NCBI RefSeq assembly: GCF_030444335.1
Contig: NZ_CP128595.1
Span: 620,001-684,000, forward strand
Source: Polaribacter huanghezhanensis
GTDB lineage: Bacteria > Bacteroidota > Bacteroidia > Flavobacteriales > Flavobacteriaceae
Direction of reading: 5' to 3'
Length of the DNA stretch: 64,000 nt
In this document: positions 8,455 to 16,906 of the stretch, in pieces
How positions within the stretch are numbered: the stretch's first letter is position 1
How the letters are laid out: each line of letters begins with the position of its first letter
Position numbers and translations under genes: made by a program
The notes under the pieces: generated by a model
What the model was told of the DNA's origin: nothing
The model's database searches: none
The model's input: the letters and a program-made list of their open reading frames with translations, nothing else

Positions 8455-9219
8455 ATGAAAAAACTATTTTTCTTTTTATGTATGCTGTCTTCAACAATTT
8501 TTGTTGCACAAACAAGTACAAAAATGTTGTTTGATAATGCAAACCTTTTGTATAAAGATGGCAAGTTTGAAGAAGCTATTAAAATCTATCAAGAAATAGA
8601 AGCAAAAGATTCCGTTTCTTCAACGTTGTATTACAATTTAGGGAATTCTTATTATAAATTAAATAAGGTCGCACACGCTATTTATAATTACGAAAAAGCA
8701 TTAATGTTAAATCCATTAAACAAAGATGCGGCAACTAATTTAGGATTTGCAAGAAGAATGACAATTGATAATATTGAAGAACTTCCTAAAACCTTTTTAC
8801 AACGATTAGAAATCAATTATTTGCAAAAATTTACTTACAACCAGTGGGCAATGTTCACAATTGTGTTTTCGTTTTTAGCCGCAATATTATTTTTGCTTTT
8901 TTACTTTTCAACGATTTCTAATAAAAAAAGAATTTATTTCTTAACCAGCATGTTGTCTTTTTTCTTGCTGATAATTTCTGTGTTTATTACGTATCATCAA
9001 TATCAAAAAGCATTGAATACGAAATATGCCATTATTTTTTCTCCAAAAACAACTGTAAACAATGCACCAATACTAAATTCTGATGAAATTTTTGAGTTGC
9101 ATGAAGGTACAAAGGTTCGTGTTTTAGATGCGGTAGATAATTGGAAAAAAATAAAATTGTCTGACGGTAAAATAGGTTGGATTTCTGCAGATAATCTTAA
9201 AATGTTAACCGATAAATAG
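8455..9219 (+). CDS. batE: BatE, TPR and SH3-domain membrane protein
   Basis: A 254-residue protein with a signal peptide (ending FVAQ, about residue 19), two or three TPR repeats (about 20-95), two membrane helices (near 131-151 and 159-181), and a C-terminal bacterial SH3-like domain (about 195-250, with VRVLDAVDNWKKIKLSDGKIGWI). This TPR-TM-TM-SH3b layout is characteristic of BatE, the last gene of the operon. The SH3b domain suggests binding of peptidoglycan or a protein partner in the periplasm. It ends the operon; no hairpin terminator is visible, and a new promoter box follows at 9242. Confidence 0.88.
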   Translation: MKKLFFFLCMLSSTIFVAQTSTKMLFDNANLLYKDGKFEEAIKIYQEIEAKDSVSSTLYYNLGNSYYKLNKVAHAIYNYEKALMLNPLNKDAATNLGFARRMTIDNIEELPKTFLQRLEINYLQKFTYNQWAMFTIVFSFLAAILFLLFYFSTISNKKRIYFLTSMLSFFLLIISVFITYHQYQKALNTKYAIIFSPKTTVNNAPILNSDEIFELHEGTKVRVLDAVDNWKKIKLSDGKIGWISADNLKMLTDK

Positions 9220-9241
9220 CTGCTTTTTTTGTTGAAAAACT

Positions 9242-9249
9242 TATATTTG
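9242..9249 (+). promoter_or_regulatory. -7 box TATATTTG of the small secreted-protein gene
   Basis: An exact TAnnTTTG box followed by C lies 18 bases before the ATG at 9268. A T-rich run upstream could hold a weak -33 element. Confidence 0.6.
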
Positions 9250-9267
9250 CAATAATTAAGAATAAAA

Positions 9268-9561
9268 ATGTACAAAAACAGAATAGCCGTTTTTTTTTCA
9301 ATCCTATTTCTAACATTTATTATAGCTCCAACTGTAATATCGTTAGTAGATAATTCTGTTGATATTTCATTTATTTATTCAAGTTCTGAAGAAGAATCTA
9401 ACAACAAACAACTAGAAAAAGTAAAAATTATATTACCTCCTTTTAACATTAGTGATCTTGTTTTTTCTTCTACAAAAAAAGTGAGTGCATTAACACACAC
9501 CAATAAAAATTATACAAAACCATATTTAAACTTGGTTTTTCCACCTCCAGAGCACTTTTAA
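9268..9561 (+). CDS. Small exported hypothetical protein
   Basis: A 97-residue protein with its own promoter box. Residues 1-26 form a hydrophobic segment (ILFLTFIIAPTVISLV) that could be a signal peptide or a membrane anchor. The rest is polar, with a Ser/Glu cluster (SSSEEES) and a proline-rich end (FPPPEHF). Flavobacteria encode many small proteins of this shape with no known function; I do not recognise the family. No metal or catalytic motif is visible. Confidence 0.6.
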   Translation: MYKNRIAVFFSILFLTFIIAPTVISLVDNSVDISFIYSSSEEESNNKQLEKVKIILPPFNISDLVFSSTKKVSALTHTNKNYTKPYLNLVFPPPEHF

Positions 9562-9674
9562 TTTCAACTTAAAATAACGCTCTATCTTTATCAAGAGTGT
9601 AAGAAATTAATTTACAAAATTTATCATTAAATAACCTCAAAATTTTATCTTAGAGGTTAAAATATACATACATT

Positions 9675-11531
9675 ATGTTCAAAAATATTAAAGGCGATCT
9701 TTTTGGCGGTATCACAGCCGGAATTGTTGCTTTACCATTAGCATTAGCATTCGGAGTTAGTTCTGGTCTTGGACCAAGTGCTGGATTATACGGAGCTATC
9801 TTTTTATCTTTTTTCGCTGCCCTTTTTGGCGGAACAAATACACAAATTTCTGGTCCAACAGCTCCAATGACAGCTGTAAGTATGGTGGTTATTGCTGGAA
9901 TTATTGCCACAAATGATGGCGATATCTCTAAAGCTTTACCAGCAATTTTAACCGTTTTTTTATTAGCTGGTTTAATGCAAATTGGCTTAGGAGCCTTAGG
10001 TATCGGAAAATACATTCGATATATTCCGTACCCTGTAGTTTCTGGTTTTATGACTGCAATTGGAGTGATTATTTTGATTACTCAAATTTTACCTTCTTTA
10101 GGGTATTACCCAAAGGAAGATGTAAATTTTGTGAATCAATTTAAGCCTCATGCACAAGAAGTAATTTTAGAAAACATCTTAAAGAAAGAAGCAGGAGAAG
10201 GAATTTTAGTCTTAGAAGATTTTAAAGAAACAATTATCCGAGCAGAAAAAATTACTCAAAGTGATATCTTAAAAGAATCTGAAACGTTGGCATCTAAAGA
10301 AGCGTCTGGTGTATTGGGAGCAATTAAAGTATTACCAAATGCTTTAAGAAACATTAATATTTTAGAGTTATTATTAGCTTTAGGTACCATCATTATTATA
10401 TATGGTTTTAAACGAATAACAACAAAAGTTCCAAGTACTTTAGTGGCATTGCTTGTAATGTCTGGAGTTGCAGTTGGTTTTGGTTTAGATTACAGAGCAA
10501 TAGAAACAATTCCTGGCGGATTTCCAATTCCAAATTTATCCTTATTTACAGAATTTAGTCTTGGTAGTTTAACGCCATATTTCTTTACCGCACTAACGTT
10601 AGCGTTATTAGGCGCAATTGATTCTCTTTTAACAAGTGTTGTAGCAGACAATATGACCAAAACCAAACACAAACCAAATAAAGAATTAATTGGACAAGGA
10701 ATTGGAAATAGTATTGCAGCTGTCTTTGGAGGGATTCCTGGTGCTGGAGCAACGATTAGAACCGTTGTAAACATTAATTCTGGAGGAAAAACAAAACTAT
10801 CTGGAATGGTAGCCGGAATTATGTTATTAATCATTTTGTTAGGCCTGGGGCCAATTGCATCTAAAATTCCGGCGGCAGTTTTAGCAGGAATCTTAATTAC
10901 CGTTGGTATTGGCGTGATGGATTACAAAGGGTTAAAAGCAATTCCTAGTTTACCTAGAGATATAAAAGTTGGCCCATTTAAATTAAGTTCGGAAGTGTTA
11001 ATAATGTTAGTAGTATTATTATTATCTACATTTTGGAACTTAGTATATGCGGTAGGAATCGGGCTGATAATTGCTTCGTTAATGTTTATGAAGAAAATTG
11101 GTGACTTAGCAGCAGAACGCTCTGATGTGAAATCGTTAAAAAAAGAAAAAAACTGGGAAGATGAAACTGGTTTTCCTGAAGAATTAAAACAATCTGTTTT
11201 TATCAAACACATAAAGGGACCGTTATTTTTTGGAACAACAAGCGATTTTCATAGCTTAGCACAGCAAATTCCAGAAAATGCCTCTTCTGTTATCATTAGA
11301 CTTGGTAGAATGCAATATATGGATCAATCTGGTTTATATGCGATGGAAGATGTGCTTCAAGAGTTAAGAAATAAAAACATTCAAGTTTTATTTGTAAACT
11401 TACTACAGCAACCAAAATACATGATGGAAAGAATTGGGATAATTCCTGAGCTGATAACAAAAGAACACATTTTTAAGTCTTTCTCAGACTGTACAAATTG
11501 GATTAAAGAACAACAACAATCAAAAAAATAA
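9675..11531 (+). CDS. SulP family anion (probable bicarbonate) transporter with STAS domain
   Basis: A 618-residue SulP permease. The hydrophobic core (about residues 1-450) starts with FGGITAGIVALPLALAFGVSSG-like residues and includes the family stretch around QISGPTAPMT; a cytoplasmic STAS domain follows (about 510-615, with IIRLGRMQYMDQSGLYAMEDV). SulP proteins carry sulfate, bicarbonate or other anions. Six bases downstream lies a beta-carbonic anhydrase, which favours bicarbonate import (BicA-like); a similar SulP-carbonic anhydrase pair has been discussed for Polaribacter as supporting anaplerotic CO2 fixation. The substrate itself is inferred from this neighbour. The core contains an unusually long polar insertion (about residues 145-220) before the next helix. 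Confidence 0.9.
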   Translation: MFKNIKGDLFGGITAGIVALPLALAFGVSSGLGPSAGLYGAIFLSFFAALFGGTNTQISGPTAPMTAVSMVVIAGIIATNDGDISKALPAILTVFLLAGLMQIGLGALGIGKYIRYIPYPVVSGFMTAIGVIILITQILPSLGYYPKEDVNFVNQFKPHAQEVILENILKKEAGEGILVLEDFKETIIRAEKITQSDILKESETLASKEASGVLGAIKVLPNALRNINILELLLALGTIIIIYGFKRITTKVPSTLVALLVMSGVAVGFGLDYRAIETIPGGFPIPNLSLFTEFSLGSLTPYFFTALTLALLGAIDSLLTSVVADNMTKTKHKPNKELIGQGIGNSIAAVFGGIPGAGATIRTVVNINSGGKTKLSGMVAGIMLLIILLGLGPIASKIPAAVLAGILITVGIGVMDYKGLKAIPSLPRDIKVGPFKLSSEVLIMLVVLLLSTFWNLVYAVGIGLIIASLMFMKKIGDLAAERSDVKSLKKEKNWEDETGFPEELKQSVFIKHIKGPLFFGTTSDFHSLAQQIPENASSVIIRLGRMQYMDQSGLYAMEDVLQELRNKNIQVLFVNLLQQPKYMMERIGIIPELITKEHIFKSFSDCTNWIKEQQQSKK

Positions 11532-11536
11532 ATAAT

Positions 11537-12163
11537 ATGAATTTACAAAACGTATTTAAAAATAATAAAGAATGGATCAAAAATAAAATAACAACCAACC
11601 CAAACTACTTTGATGAGTTAGGAAAAGGTCAAGATCCAGAATTTCTATACATCGGCTGTTCAGACAGTAGAGTTACCGCAGAAGATTTAATGGGCTTAGG
11701 CCCTGGAGAAGTTTTTGTGCACAGAAACATTGCAAATATGGTTACCGGAACAGACTTAAATGCAATGTCTGTGGTAGAATATGCAGTTGTACATTTAAAG
11801 GTAAAACACATTGTAGTTTGTGGTCATTATGCTTGTGGTGGTGTTAAAGCCGCTATGCAATCTCAAGATTTAGGAATTCTAAATCCGTGGTTGCGTAATA
11901 TTAGAGATGTATATAGAATTCATAGAGAAGAACTTAACGCAATTACAAGTGAAGATAAAAAATACGATAAACTTGTAGAGTTAAATGTACAAGAACAATG
12001 TATTAATTTAATTAAAACAGCCGCGGTTCAAAAAGCTATTAGAGAAAGAGATTTAAAAGTTCATGGATGGGTTTTTGATATTCATTCTGGAAAGTTAATC
12101 GATTTAAAAATTGATTTTAATAACATTCTAGAATCTATCAGAGAAATATATCATTTAGATTAA
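11537..12163 (+). CDS. can: Beta-class carbonic anhydrase
   Basis: A 208-residue beta-carbonic anhydrase that interconverts CO2 and bicarbonate. The zinc ligands are C41, H97 and C100 (motifs IGCSDSR and CGHYACGG), with the catalytic D43-R45 pair present. There is no signal peptide, so it is cytoplasmic. It follows the SulP transporter by five bases and should hydrate, dehydrate or trap the imported carbon. A strong palindromic terminator follows at 12183-12213. Confidence 0.95.
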   Translation: MNLQNVFKNNKEWIKNKITTNPNYFDELGKGQDPEFLYIGCSDSRVTAEDLMGLGPGEVFVHRNIANMVTGTDLNAMSVVEYAVVHLKVKHIVVCGHYACGGVKAAMQSQDLGILNPWLRNIRDVYRIHREELNAITSEDKKYDKLVELNVQEQCINLIKTAAVQKAIRERDLKVHGWVFDIHSGKLIDLKIDFNNILESIREIYHLD

Positions 12164-12182
12164 ACAGATTTATATTTTCAAT

Positions 12183-12213
12183 AAAAAAGGCTTGCAATTG
12201 CAAGCCTTTTTTT
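12183..12213. terminator. Bidirectional rho-independent terminator
   Basis: The perfect 18-base palindrome ggcttgcaattgcaagcc (12189-12206) is flanked by A6 on the left and T7 on the right. It can stop transcription from the carbonic anhydrase on the plus strand and from cvpA on the minus strand, whose stop codon touches the T-run. Confidence 0.9.
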
Positions 12214-12742
12214 ATACTACTTTTTTTATAATATCATCAATTACATCTTCGTCAACTCCATTTTCTCTTACAATTGATGGAAAAATTGTTGGTGCAATCC
12301 TTTTTACGGGTTTGTATAAAATCGATTCTTCTAAAGTTTCTTTATCAACAAGTGTGATTGAAGAGTTCATTCTATCAAAAAAGATAAAAACAACACTCAA
12401 TAACAAGCCCATTTTTACCAAACCAAAAACACCACCAAAAATTTTATTTACGATTCCTAAAGCTGCTAAATCTGCTAGTTTTGTTAAAAATTTCCCTATC
12501 AAACTCACAACAACAAGTATCAAAATAAAAGTAATTGCAAATGCTGCTAAAGAAATTTGTTTTTCTGACCAAGAAACACTTTCCTTTAAAAAATCTCCAA
12601 CGAAATACGAAAAATGAATGGATCCCCAAATACCACCAATTAAGCCAACCAAAGAAGCAACTTCTATAAAAAACCCTTTCATTAAACCTCTTGCAAATCC
12701 AAATACTAGGAATACGGCAATTACAATATCAAAAACATTCAT
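12212..12742 (-). CDS. cvpA: CvpA family membrane protein
   Basis: A 176-residue protein with four predicted membrane segments, starting with the family signature FDIVIAVFLVFGFARGLMKGF. CvpA was named for a need in colicin V production and is linked to envelope and bile-salt stress; in Bacteroidetes it is an orphan housekeeping membrane protein. The C-terminal 60 residues are polar and cytoplasmic or periplasmic. The stop codon overlaps the T-run of the shared terminator. The ATG gives the normal family N-terminus. Confidence 0.88.
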   Translation of the reverse strand: MNVFDIVIAVFLVFGFARGLMKGFFIEVASLVGLIGGIWGSIHFSYFVGDFLKESVSWSEKQISLAAFAITFILILVVVSLIGKFLTKLADLAALGIVNKIFGGVFGLVKMGLLLSVVFIFFDRMNSSITLVDKETLEESILYKPVKRIAPTIFPSIVRENGVDEDVIDDIIKKVV

Positions 12743-12808
12743 GCTACTCTATTTTGGTTATCTGCGCTAACTTACTAAAAAAGAACCAAAAATATTATAG
12801 ATAGTATG

Positions 12809-12816
12809 TATCTTTG
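12809..12816 (+). promoter_or_regulatory. -7 box TATCTTTG
   Basis: An exact -7 box followed by TTGC lies 18 bases before the ATG at 12835. Confidence 0.65.
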
Positions 12817-12834
12817 TTGCTTAGCTAAAATTTT

Positions 12835-13191
12835 ATGACAGAAATTACTACTTTAAAAGAAAAATGGAATTTGTTAGTTGAGAATTTATCAACGCAATTT
12901 GCTGATGGAGACCCCTTAGATATCGATGCAATTATTTATTTAATTGGCATTCAAGAATTAGGACAAGGACACCGAAAATTTAAGAAAGACGAAAAAATAA
13001 ACTTAATGCATATTGCCATTTGCAAATTGTTAGAACCTTATGGTTATTACGAATTTGAGTTTTTTGATAATGATGGCTGGCCACATTACAAAACCACAAA
13101 TCAATTGCCAAATTTAAAACCTGGCGAACAATCAGTATTGATGAAAGAAGCCATTGTTTCGTATTTTGAGGGATTAGATTTTTTTAAGTAA
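12835..13191 (+). CDS. Conserved flavobacterial hypothetical protein
   Basis: A 118-residue soluble, acidic protein with its own promoter box. It has no signal peptide, cysteines that look like metal ligands, or known catalytic motif. The central IGIQELGQGHRKFKKDEKINLMHIAICKLL and the later YEFEFFDNDGWPHY look conserved in this kind of gene in marine flavobacteria, as I recall it. It overlaps the end of the convergent SDR gene by eight bases. Function unknown. Confidence 0.65.
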   Translation: MTEITTLKEKWNLLVENLSTQFADGDPLDIDAIIYLIGIQELGQGHRKFKKDEKINLMHIAICKLLEPYGYYEFEFFDNDGWPHYKTTNQLPNLKPGEQSVLMKEAIVSYFEGLDFFK

Positions 13192-13978
13192 CAGATAGTT
13201 TTCGAATCATAACCGATAACAATTTTGGAATAAAGCGTTTTGCATAAACGCCTAATTTTTCTTTAAATCCCGCAATATAAACTTCTTCTTTTTTTGCATC
13301 AATTGCTTTTGCCATCAATTTTGCAAATCGATTTGGATCAATTCCGTTTTGCGTAGCAACATCCATTTTATTTTGCGCAGTGCCATCGCCAGTTAAAGCA
13401 TTTATAGAAACATTGGTATTTACAAAACCAGGACAAACCAATGTAACTGAAATATTATTTTTGTGATTTTCTGCTCGTAAACTATCAAAAAAACCATGTA
13501 GTGCATGTTTAGAAGCTGCGTAACTTGAACGCAAAGGGGTTCCTATTTTACCAACAATACTTGTCGTTACAACAAATTGTCCGTTTTTATTTTCTATAAA
13601 ATGCGGCAATACTGCTTTTGTTAACGCAACAGTTCCTAAATAATTGATGTCCATAATTCGTTTATCAACTTCAATTGCCGTTTCGATTGCTAAAGAACGC
13701 TGACTAATTCCGCCATTATTTACCAAAACATCAACTCTTCCAAACCAATTTATAGCTTCAGTTACTTTATCATTAAAATTAGAATAATCTTCTAAATCTA
13801 ACGGTAAAATTTTAATCATTTCTGAGTTATCACACTCTTGTTTTACGTCCAATAATTTCTCTTCGTTCCTTGCTGATAAAATGAGTTTTGTCTCTAATTT
13901 AGAGAGCTGTATTGCCAATGCCTTTCCGATTCCGGATGATGCTCCGGTGATCCAAACAACTTTATTTGTGAAATTCAT
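13184..13978 (-). CDS. Short-chain dehydrogenase/reductase
   Basis: A 264-residue classical SDR oxidoreductase with an N-terminal Rossmann fold. The cofactor motif TGASSGIG is at residues 11-18, the NNGG motif is in the middle, and the catalytic YxxxK is Y153-K157 with the preceding Ser in TTSIVG. The C-terminal tail (about 50 residues) resembles DltE/YqjQ-type SDRs that reduce or oxidise lipid or sugar alcohols. The exact substrate cannot be read from sequence. It is monocistronic and convergent with the hypothetical gene. Confidence 0.88.
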   Translation of the reverse strand: MNFTNKVVWITGASSGIGKALAIQLSKLETKLILSARNEEKLLDVKQECDNSEMIKILPLDLEDYSNFNDKVTEAINWFGRVDVLVNNGGISQRSLAIETAIEVDKRIMDINYLGTVALTKAVLPHFIENKNGQFVVTTSIVGKIGTPLRSSYAASKHALHGFFDSLRAENHKNNISVTLVCPGFVNTNVSINALTGDGTAQNKMDVATQNGIDPNRFAKLMAKAIDAKKEEVYIAGFKEKLGVYAKRFIPKLLSVMIRKLSVT

Positions 13979-14022
13979 GTTAATAATTTTAAAGCAATGT
14001 AATTATTTTAAGTTATAAATAG

Positions 14023-14056
14023 TAATTTTGGAACGCTTCTTGAAATTTCTCAAGAA
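14023..14056 (+). promoter_or_regulatory. -7 box TAATTTTG and a 5' UTR hairpin
   Basis: The -7 box at 14023-14030 is followed by a short inverted repeat (ttcttga at 14037-14043, tcaagaa at 14050-14056) in the predicted 5' UTR of the thioredoxin-like gene starting at 14072. Confidence 0.45.
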
Positions 14057-14071
14057 ATTAAATCACATTTA

Positions 14072-15403
14072 ATGAAAAAATTATTTTTACTACTCGCACT
14101 CGTTTCATTTAGTTTACAAGCACAATATAAAATTAGCGGAGAAATGAATCCGGCCGGAAAATATACTTGGGCTATTTTATATAAAATTGAAGGAGCAAGA
14201 CAAGTATTTGTAAAAAGCGGAAAAATTGCAGACGGAAAATTTTCTCTTGAATTGCCAATAAATGCAAAGCCTGGAGCATATAGAGTAAATTACAAAACAG
14301 AAGGTAATGGGTTTGTAGATTTTTTATTTAACAAAGAAGATGTTGCTTTTACATTTGATCCTGAAAAAGCTGAAAAAACCATTCGTTTTTCTAAATCTAC
14401 CGAAAATAAATTATACCAAGAATACATTCATACTGTTTCTACTCAACAATTTAAAACCGATTCGCTACAAATTGCTTATTTAAAAAATCCATTAGCAAAA
14501 ACGGCTAGTTTATACGAAACTCAATTGGCAAAAATTACTGCTTTACAAAAGCAATACTTGGCAAAATCTGAAGGTAAAATGGTCTATGATTTTATAAAAG
14601 CAACCAACAGGTATAATAATCCAGTGATTGCAAAAGACCCGCAAGAATATTTAAAATCTATCAACAACCACTTTTTTGATACGATAGACTTTAACAATCA
14701 AACATTATATAATTCTGCTTTTTTGGTTGATAGAATTATAGATTATGTCTTTTACATGAACTATTCCGACGATCCAACCAAGCAAAGAGAATTGTATGAT
14801 ACTGCAGTAAAGAGGGTCTTAGAAAAAGCAAAAACTCAAACGTTTAAGAAAGATATTATTGAGTATTTAATTACGCAGTTTGTAAATGCTAGCAATATTG
14901 ATTTTGCAGATTATGTATTAAATTCTTATTATAAAAAACTGCCAGCAAACATTCAAAGTACTGAATTTACTGTTAATTATTTAGAGAAAACAGTAGTAGC
15001 AGTTGGTAGAATTGCACCAGAAATTAGTTGGAGCGAAAACGGAAAAAACTACAAACTTTCTACTATTAACGATGCATCTAATTATGTGTTGGTTTTTTGG
15101 AGTACAGGTTGCGGGCATTGTTTAAGAGAAATTCCGCAATTGTATGCGTTTACCAAAGACATTAAAAAATCAAAAGTAATTGCTTTTGCTATGGAAAACA
15201 ACGATAAAGAATGGAAAAAAATGAAACAAACCTTTGTTGGCTGGCATCATGTTTTAGGCTTAAAAAAATGGGAGAACCCAATTGCAAGAACCTATCAAAT
15301 TTATGCAACACCAACTTATATTGTGTTAGATAAAAACAAAAAAATTATAGCAAAACCAAATACGTTAGAAGAGCTTAAAAAAGTTATCACATATTTAGAG
15401 TAA
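14072..15403 (+). CDS. Secreted TlpA-like thioredoxin-fold protein
   Basis: A 443-residue periplasmic protein. Residues 1-18 form a signal peptide (ending SLQAQ), followed by a beta-rich N-terminal domain like the DUF4369/DUF5106 region of Bacteroidetes TlpA-type proteins, a helical middle, and a thioredoxin-like domain from about 320 to the end with the redox motif C347-G-H-C350 and a cis-Pro in YATPTYIV. Proteins of this type are thought to reduce or exchange disulfides in exported proteins, sometimes for cytochrome c maturation. The gene stands alone between convergent neighbours. Confidence 0.85.
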   Translation: MKKLFLLLALVSFSLQAQYKISGEMNPAGKYTWAILYKIEGARQVFVKSGKIADGKFSLELPINAKPGAYRVNYKTEGNGFVDFLFNKEDVAFTFDPEKAEKTIRFSKSTENKLYQEYIHTVSTQQFKTDSLQIAYLKNPLAKTASLYETQLAKITALQKQYLAKSEGKMVYDFIKATNRYNNPVIAKDPQEYLKSINNHFFDTIDFNNQTLYNSAFLVDRIIDYVFYMNYSDDPTKQRELYDTAVKRVLEKAKTQTFKKDIIEYLITQFVNASNIDFADYVLNSYYKKLPANIQSTEFTVNYLEKTVVAVGRIAPEISWSENGKNYKLSTINDASNYVLVFWSTGCGHCLREIPQLYAFTKDIKKSKVIAFAMENNDKEWKKMKQTFVGWHHVLGLKKWENPIARTYQIYATPTYIVLDKNKKIIAKPNTLEELKKVITYLE

Positions 15404-15407
15404 GATG

Positions 15408-15767
15408 TTAAAAATGCAAAAAAGCATCTTTTAAATGTTCTATTTCAAAGGCGTTCTTTTGTTTTACAATTGCAATAATATCAAACCGAACCTCTACATC
15501 TAAATCGTTTTCTACAACAAAATTATCCATCGCAGAAACTAGTAATTTTATTTTTTTAGGATTGATAAAATCCTGCGGATTTCCAAAATCTATAGAAGAA
15601 CGCGTCTTTACTTCAACTGCTGCTAGAATGTTTTCTTTTTGTGTAATAATGTCAACTTCAGCTTTTAAAAATCGATAATTACGAGCAATGATTTTGTAGT
15701 TATTTTGCAATAAATAATCTACTGCTAATTGCTCTCCTTTTATGCCAAGTTCGTTATGCTCTGCCAT
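15408..15767 (-). CDS. yraN: YraN/UPF0102 family nuclease-like protein
   Basis: A 119-residue protein with the endonuclease-like fold of the UPF0102 family. The family N-terminus LGIKGEQLAVDYL and the core EVDIITQKENILAAVEVKTRSS, with conserved E, D and EVK residues, resemble the catalytic core of Holliday-junction-resolvase-like nucleases. Activity is not demonstrated for most members. It starts three bases after the end of ldcA and is likely in the same transcript. Confidence 0.9.
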   Translation of the reverse strand: MAEHNELGIKGEQLAVDYLLQNNYKIIARNYRFLKAEVDIITQKENILAAVEVKTRSSIDFGNPQDFINPKKIKLLVSAMDNFVVENDLDVEVRFDIIAIVKQKNAFEIEHLKDAFLHF

Positions 15768-15770
15768 TCT

Positions 15771-16778
15771 TTACTCATTAAAAACTACAGTAGAGATTCC
15801 GTCTCTGGTTACATTTAGCTCTATCGTTCTTCCCAAAATTAACGCTCTATTATCTGGCTCATGTCCTGCAGGAAAATGAAACAATACTGGGAAATCGTAT
15901 TCGGAAACCACATCTAAAATTAATTGTTCAATAGAACTTCCCCATACTGTAGTATTGGTTTTTATTTTAGAAATATCTCCAACAATAATTCCTTTACAAT
16001 GTTTAAAAAAACCAGCTCGTTTTAAACTTTGTAACATTCTATCCATGCTATATTTATATTCGCCCACTTCTTCAATAAATAAAATCTTACCCTCCGCATT
16101 CATCTGACTTTTAGAACCCAACATCGAGGCTAACAATGAAAGATTTCCGCCAATCAATTCTCCTTTTGCAGTTCCTTCTCTATTCTCTTTTACCGAAACC
16201 AAACTGTAACTTAATTTTTCTCCAAAAATTACTTTTTTAAATGTTTTTATTGTTTCTACAATTTCTTCAGGATCATCACCTAAACTTGTACCCATCATCG
16301 CATGAATTGTTTCATAACCCAAAGTATTTAAATGAGAATGCAAAGCGGTAATATCAGAATATCCTATTATCCATTTAGGACTTTCTTTAAACTTTGTAAA
16401 ATCCAATTTGTCTAAAATTCGAACCGTTCCGTAACCGCCACGACCTGCCCAAATGGCTTTTATATTTGGGTTGTCCATTGCTTTTTGAAAGTCTTCTGTT
16501 CTTTCATCATCCGTTGCAGAAAAATGACCAGCAGTATCAAACAAATGTTTTCCATAAACAACATGTAAACCCCAACTTTCTGCCAATTCTTTAGCTTTAT
16601 CAATTACATCTTTTCGGTCAGTTAAAATTCCTGCTGGAGCAACAATAGCAATGGTATCTCCTTGTTGTAAATAGGGTGGAGATATTAAATTAGAACTTGT
16701 GATTTCTTGTGCTTGAACTTGATTGTGAGAGATAAATAATGATATAAATACAATCAATAAGAATTTCGTTGTCTTCAT
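15771..16778 (-). CDS. ldcA: LD-carboxypeptidase (peptidase family S66)
   Basis: With the start at 16778 the protein is 335 residues and opens with a signal peptide (MKTTKFLLIVFISLF, ending VQAQ). A longer reading frame reaching 16856 adds 26 basic residues that do not look like an export signal, so the internal ATG is preferred. Motifs WAGRGGYGTVRIL and GYSDITALHSHL carry the S66 family features; the nucleophile is S141. LD-carboxypeptidases cut the terminal D-Ala from the tetrapeptide of recycled murein. An imperfect -7 box (TACATTTA, 16793-16800 on the minus strand) precedes it. Confidence 0.88.
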   Translation of the reverse strand: MKTTKFLLIVFISLFISHNQVQAQEITSSNLISPPYLQQGDTIAIVAPAGILTDRKDVIDKAKELAESWGLHVVYGKHLFDTAGHFSATDDERTEDFQKAMDNPNIKAIWAGRGGYGTVRILDKLDFTKFKESPKWIIGYSDITALHSHLNTLGYETIHAMMGTSLGDDPEEIVETIKTFKKVIFGEKLSYSLVSVKENREGTAKGELIGGNLSLLASMLGSKSQMNAEGKILFIEEVGEYKYSMDRMLQSLKRAGFFKHCKGIIVGDISKIKTNTTVWGSSIEQLILDVVSEYDFPVLFHFPAGHEPDNRALILGRTIELNVTRDGISTVVFNE

Positions 16779-16845
16779 AAAAATGGTTTTTGTAAATGTA
16801 TCTATTTTTGCTGGCTTAAAAAAATGAGTTTTCGTTGCTTTTCCG

Positions 16846-16853
16846 TACTTTTG
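16846..16853 (+). promoter_or_regulatory. -7 box TACTTTTG of metG
   Basis: An exact TAnnTTTG box followed by C lies 53 bases before the metG ATG, suggesting a 5' UTR of about 46-48 bases. Confidence 0.6.
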
Positions 16854-16906
16854 CATTTCAAAAACTTGTCTAAAACGGGTTTTTAAACAAAATCAATAAA
16901 ATAGAA

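Noticed and set aside
12192-12617. A 141-codon plus-strand frame opposite cvpA
   Set aside because: It runs through the terminator palindrome and the cvpA coding region in antisense; cvpA has clear membrane-protein features and family motifs.
16779-16856. N-terminal extension of ldcA to 16856
   Set aside because: The extra 26 residues are basic and hide the signal peptide at 16778.
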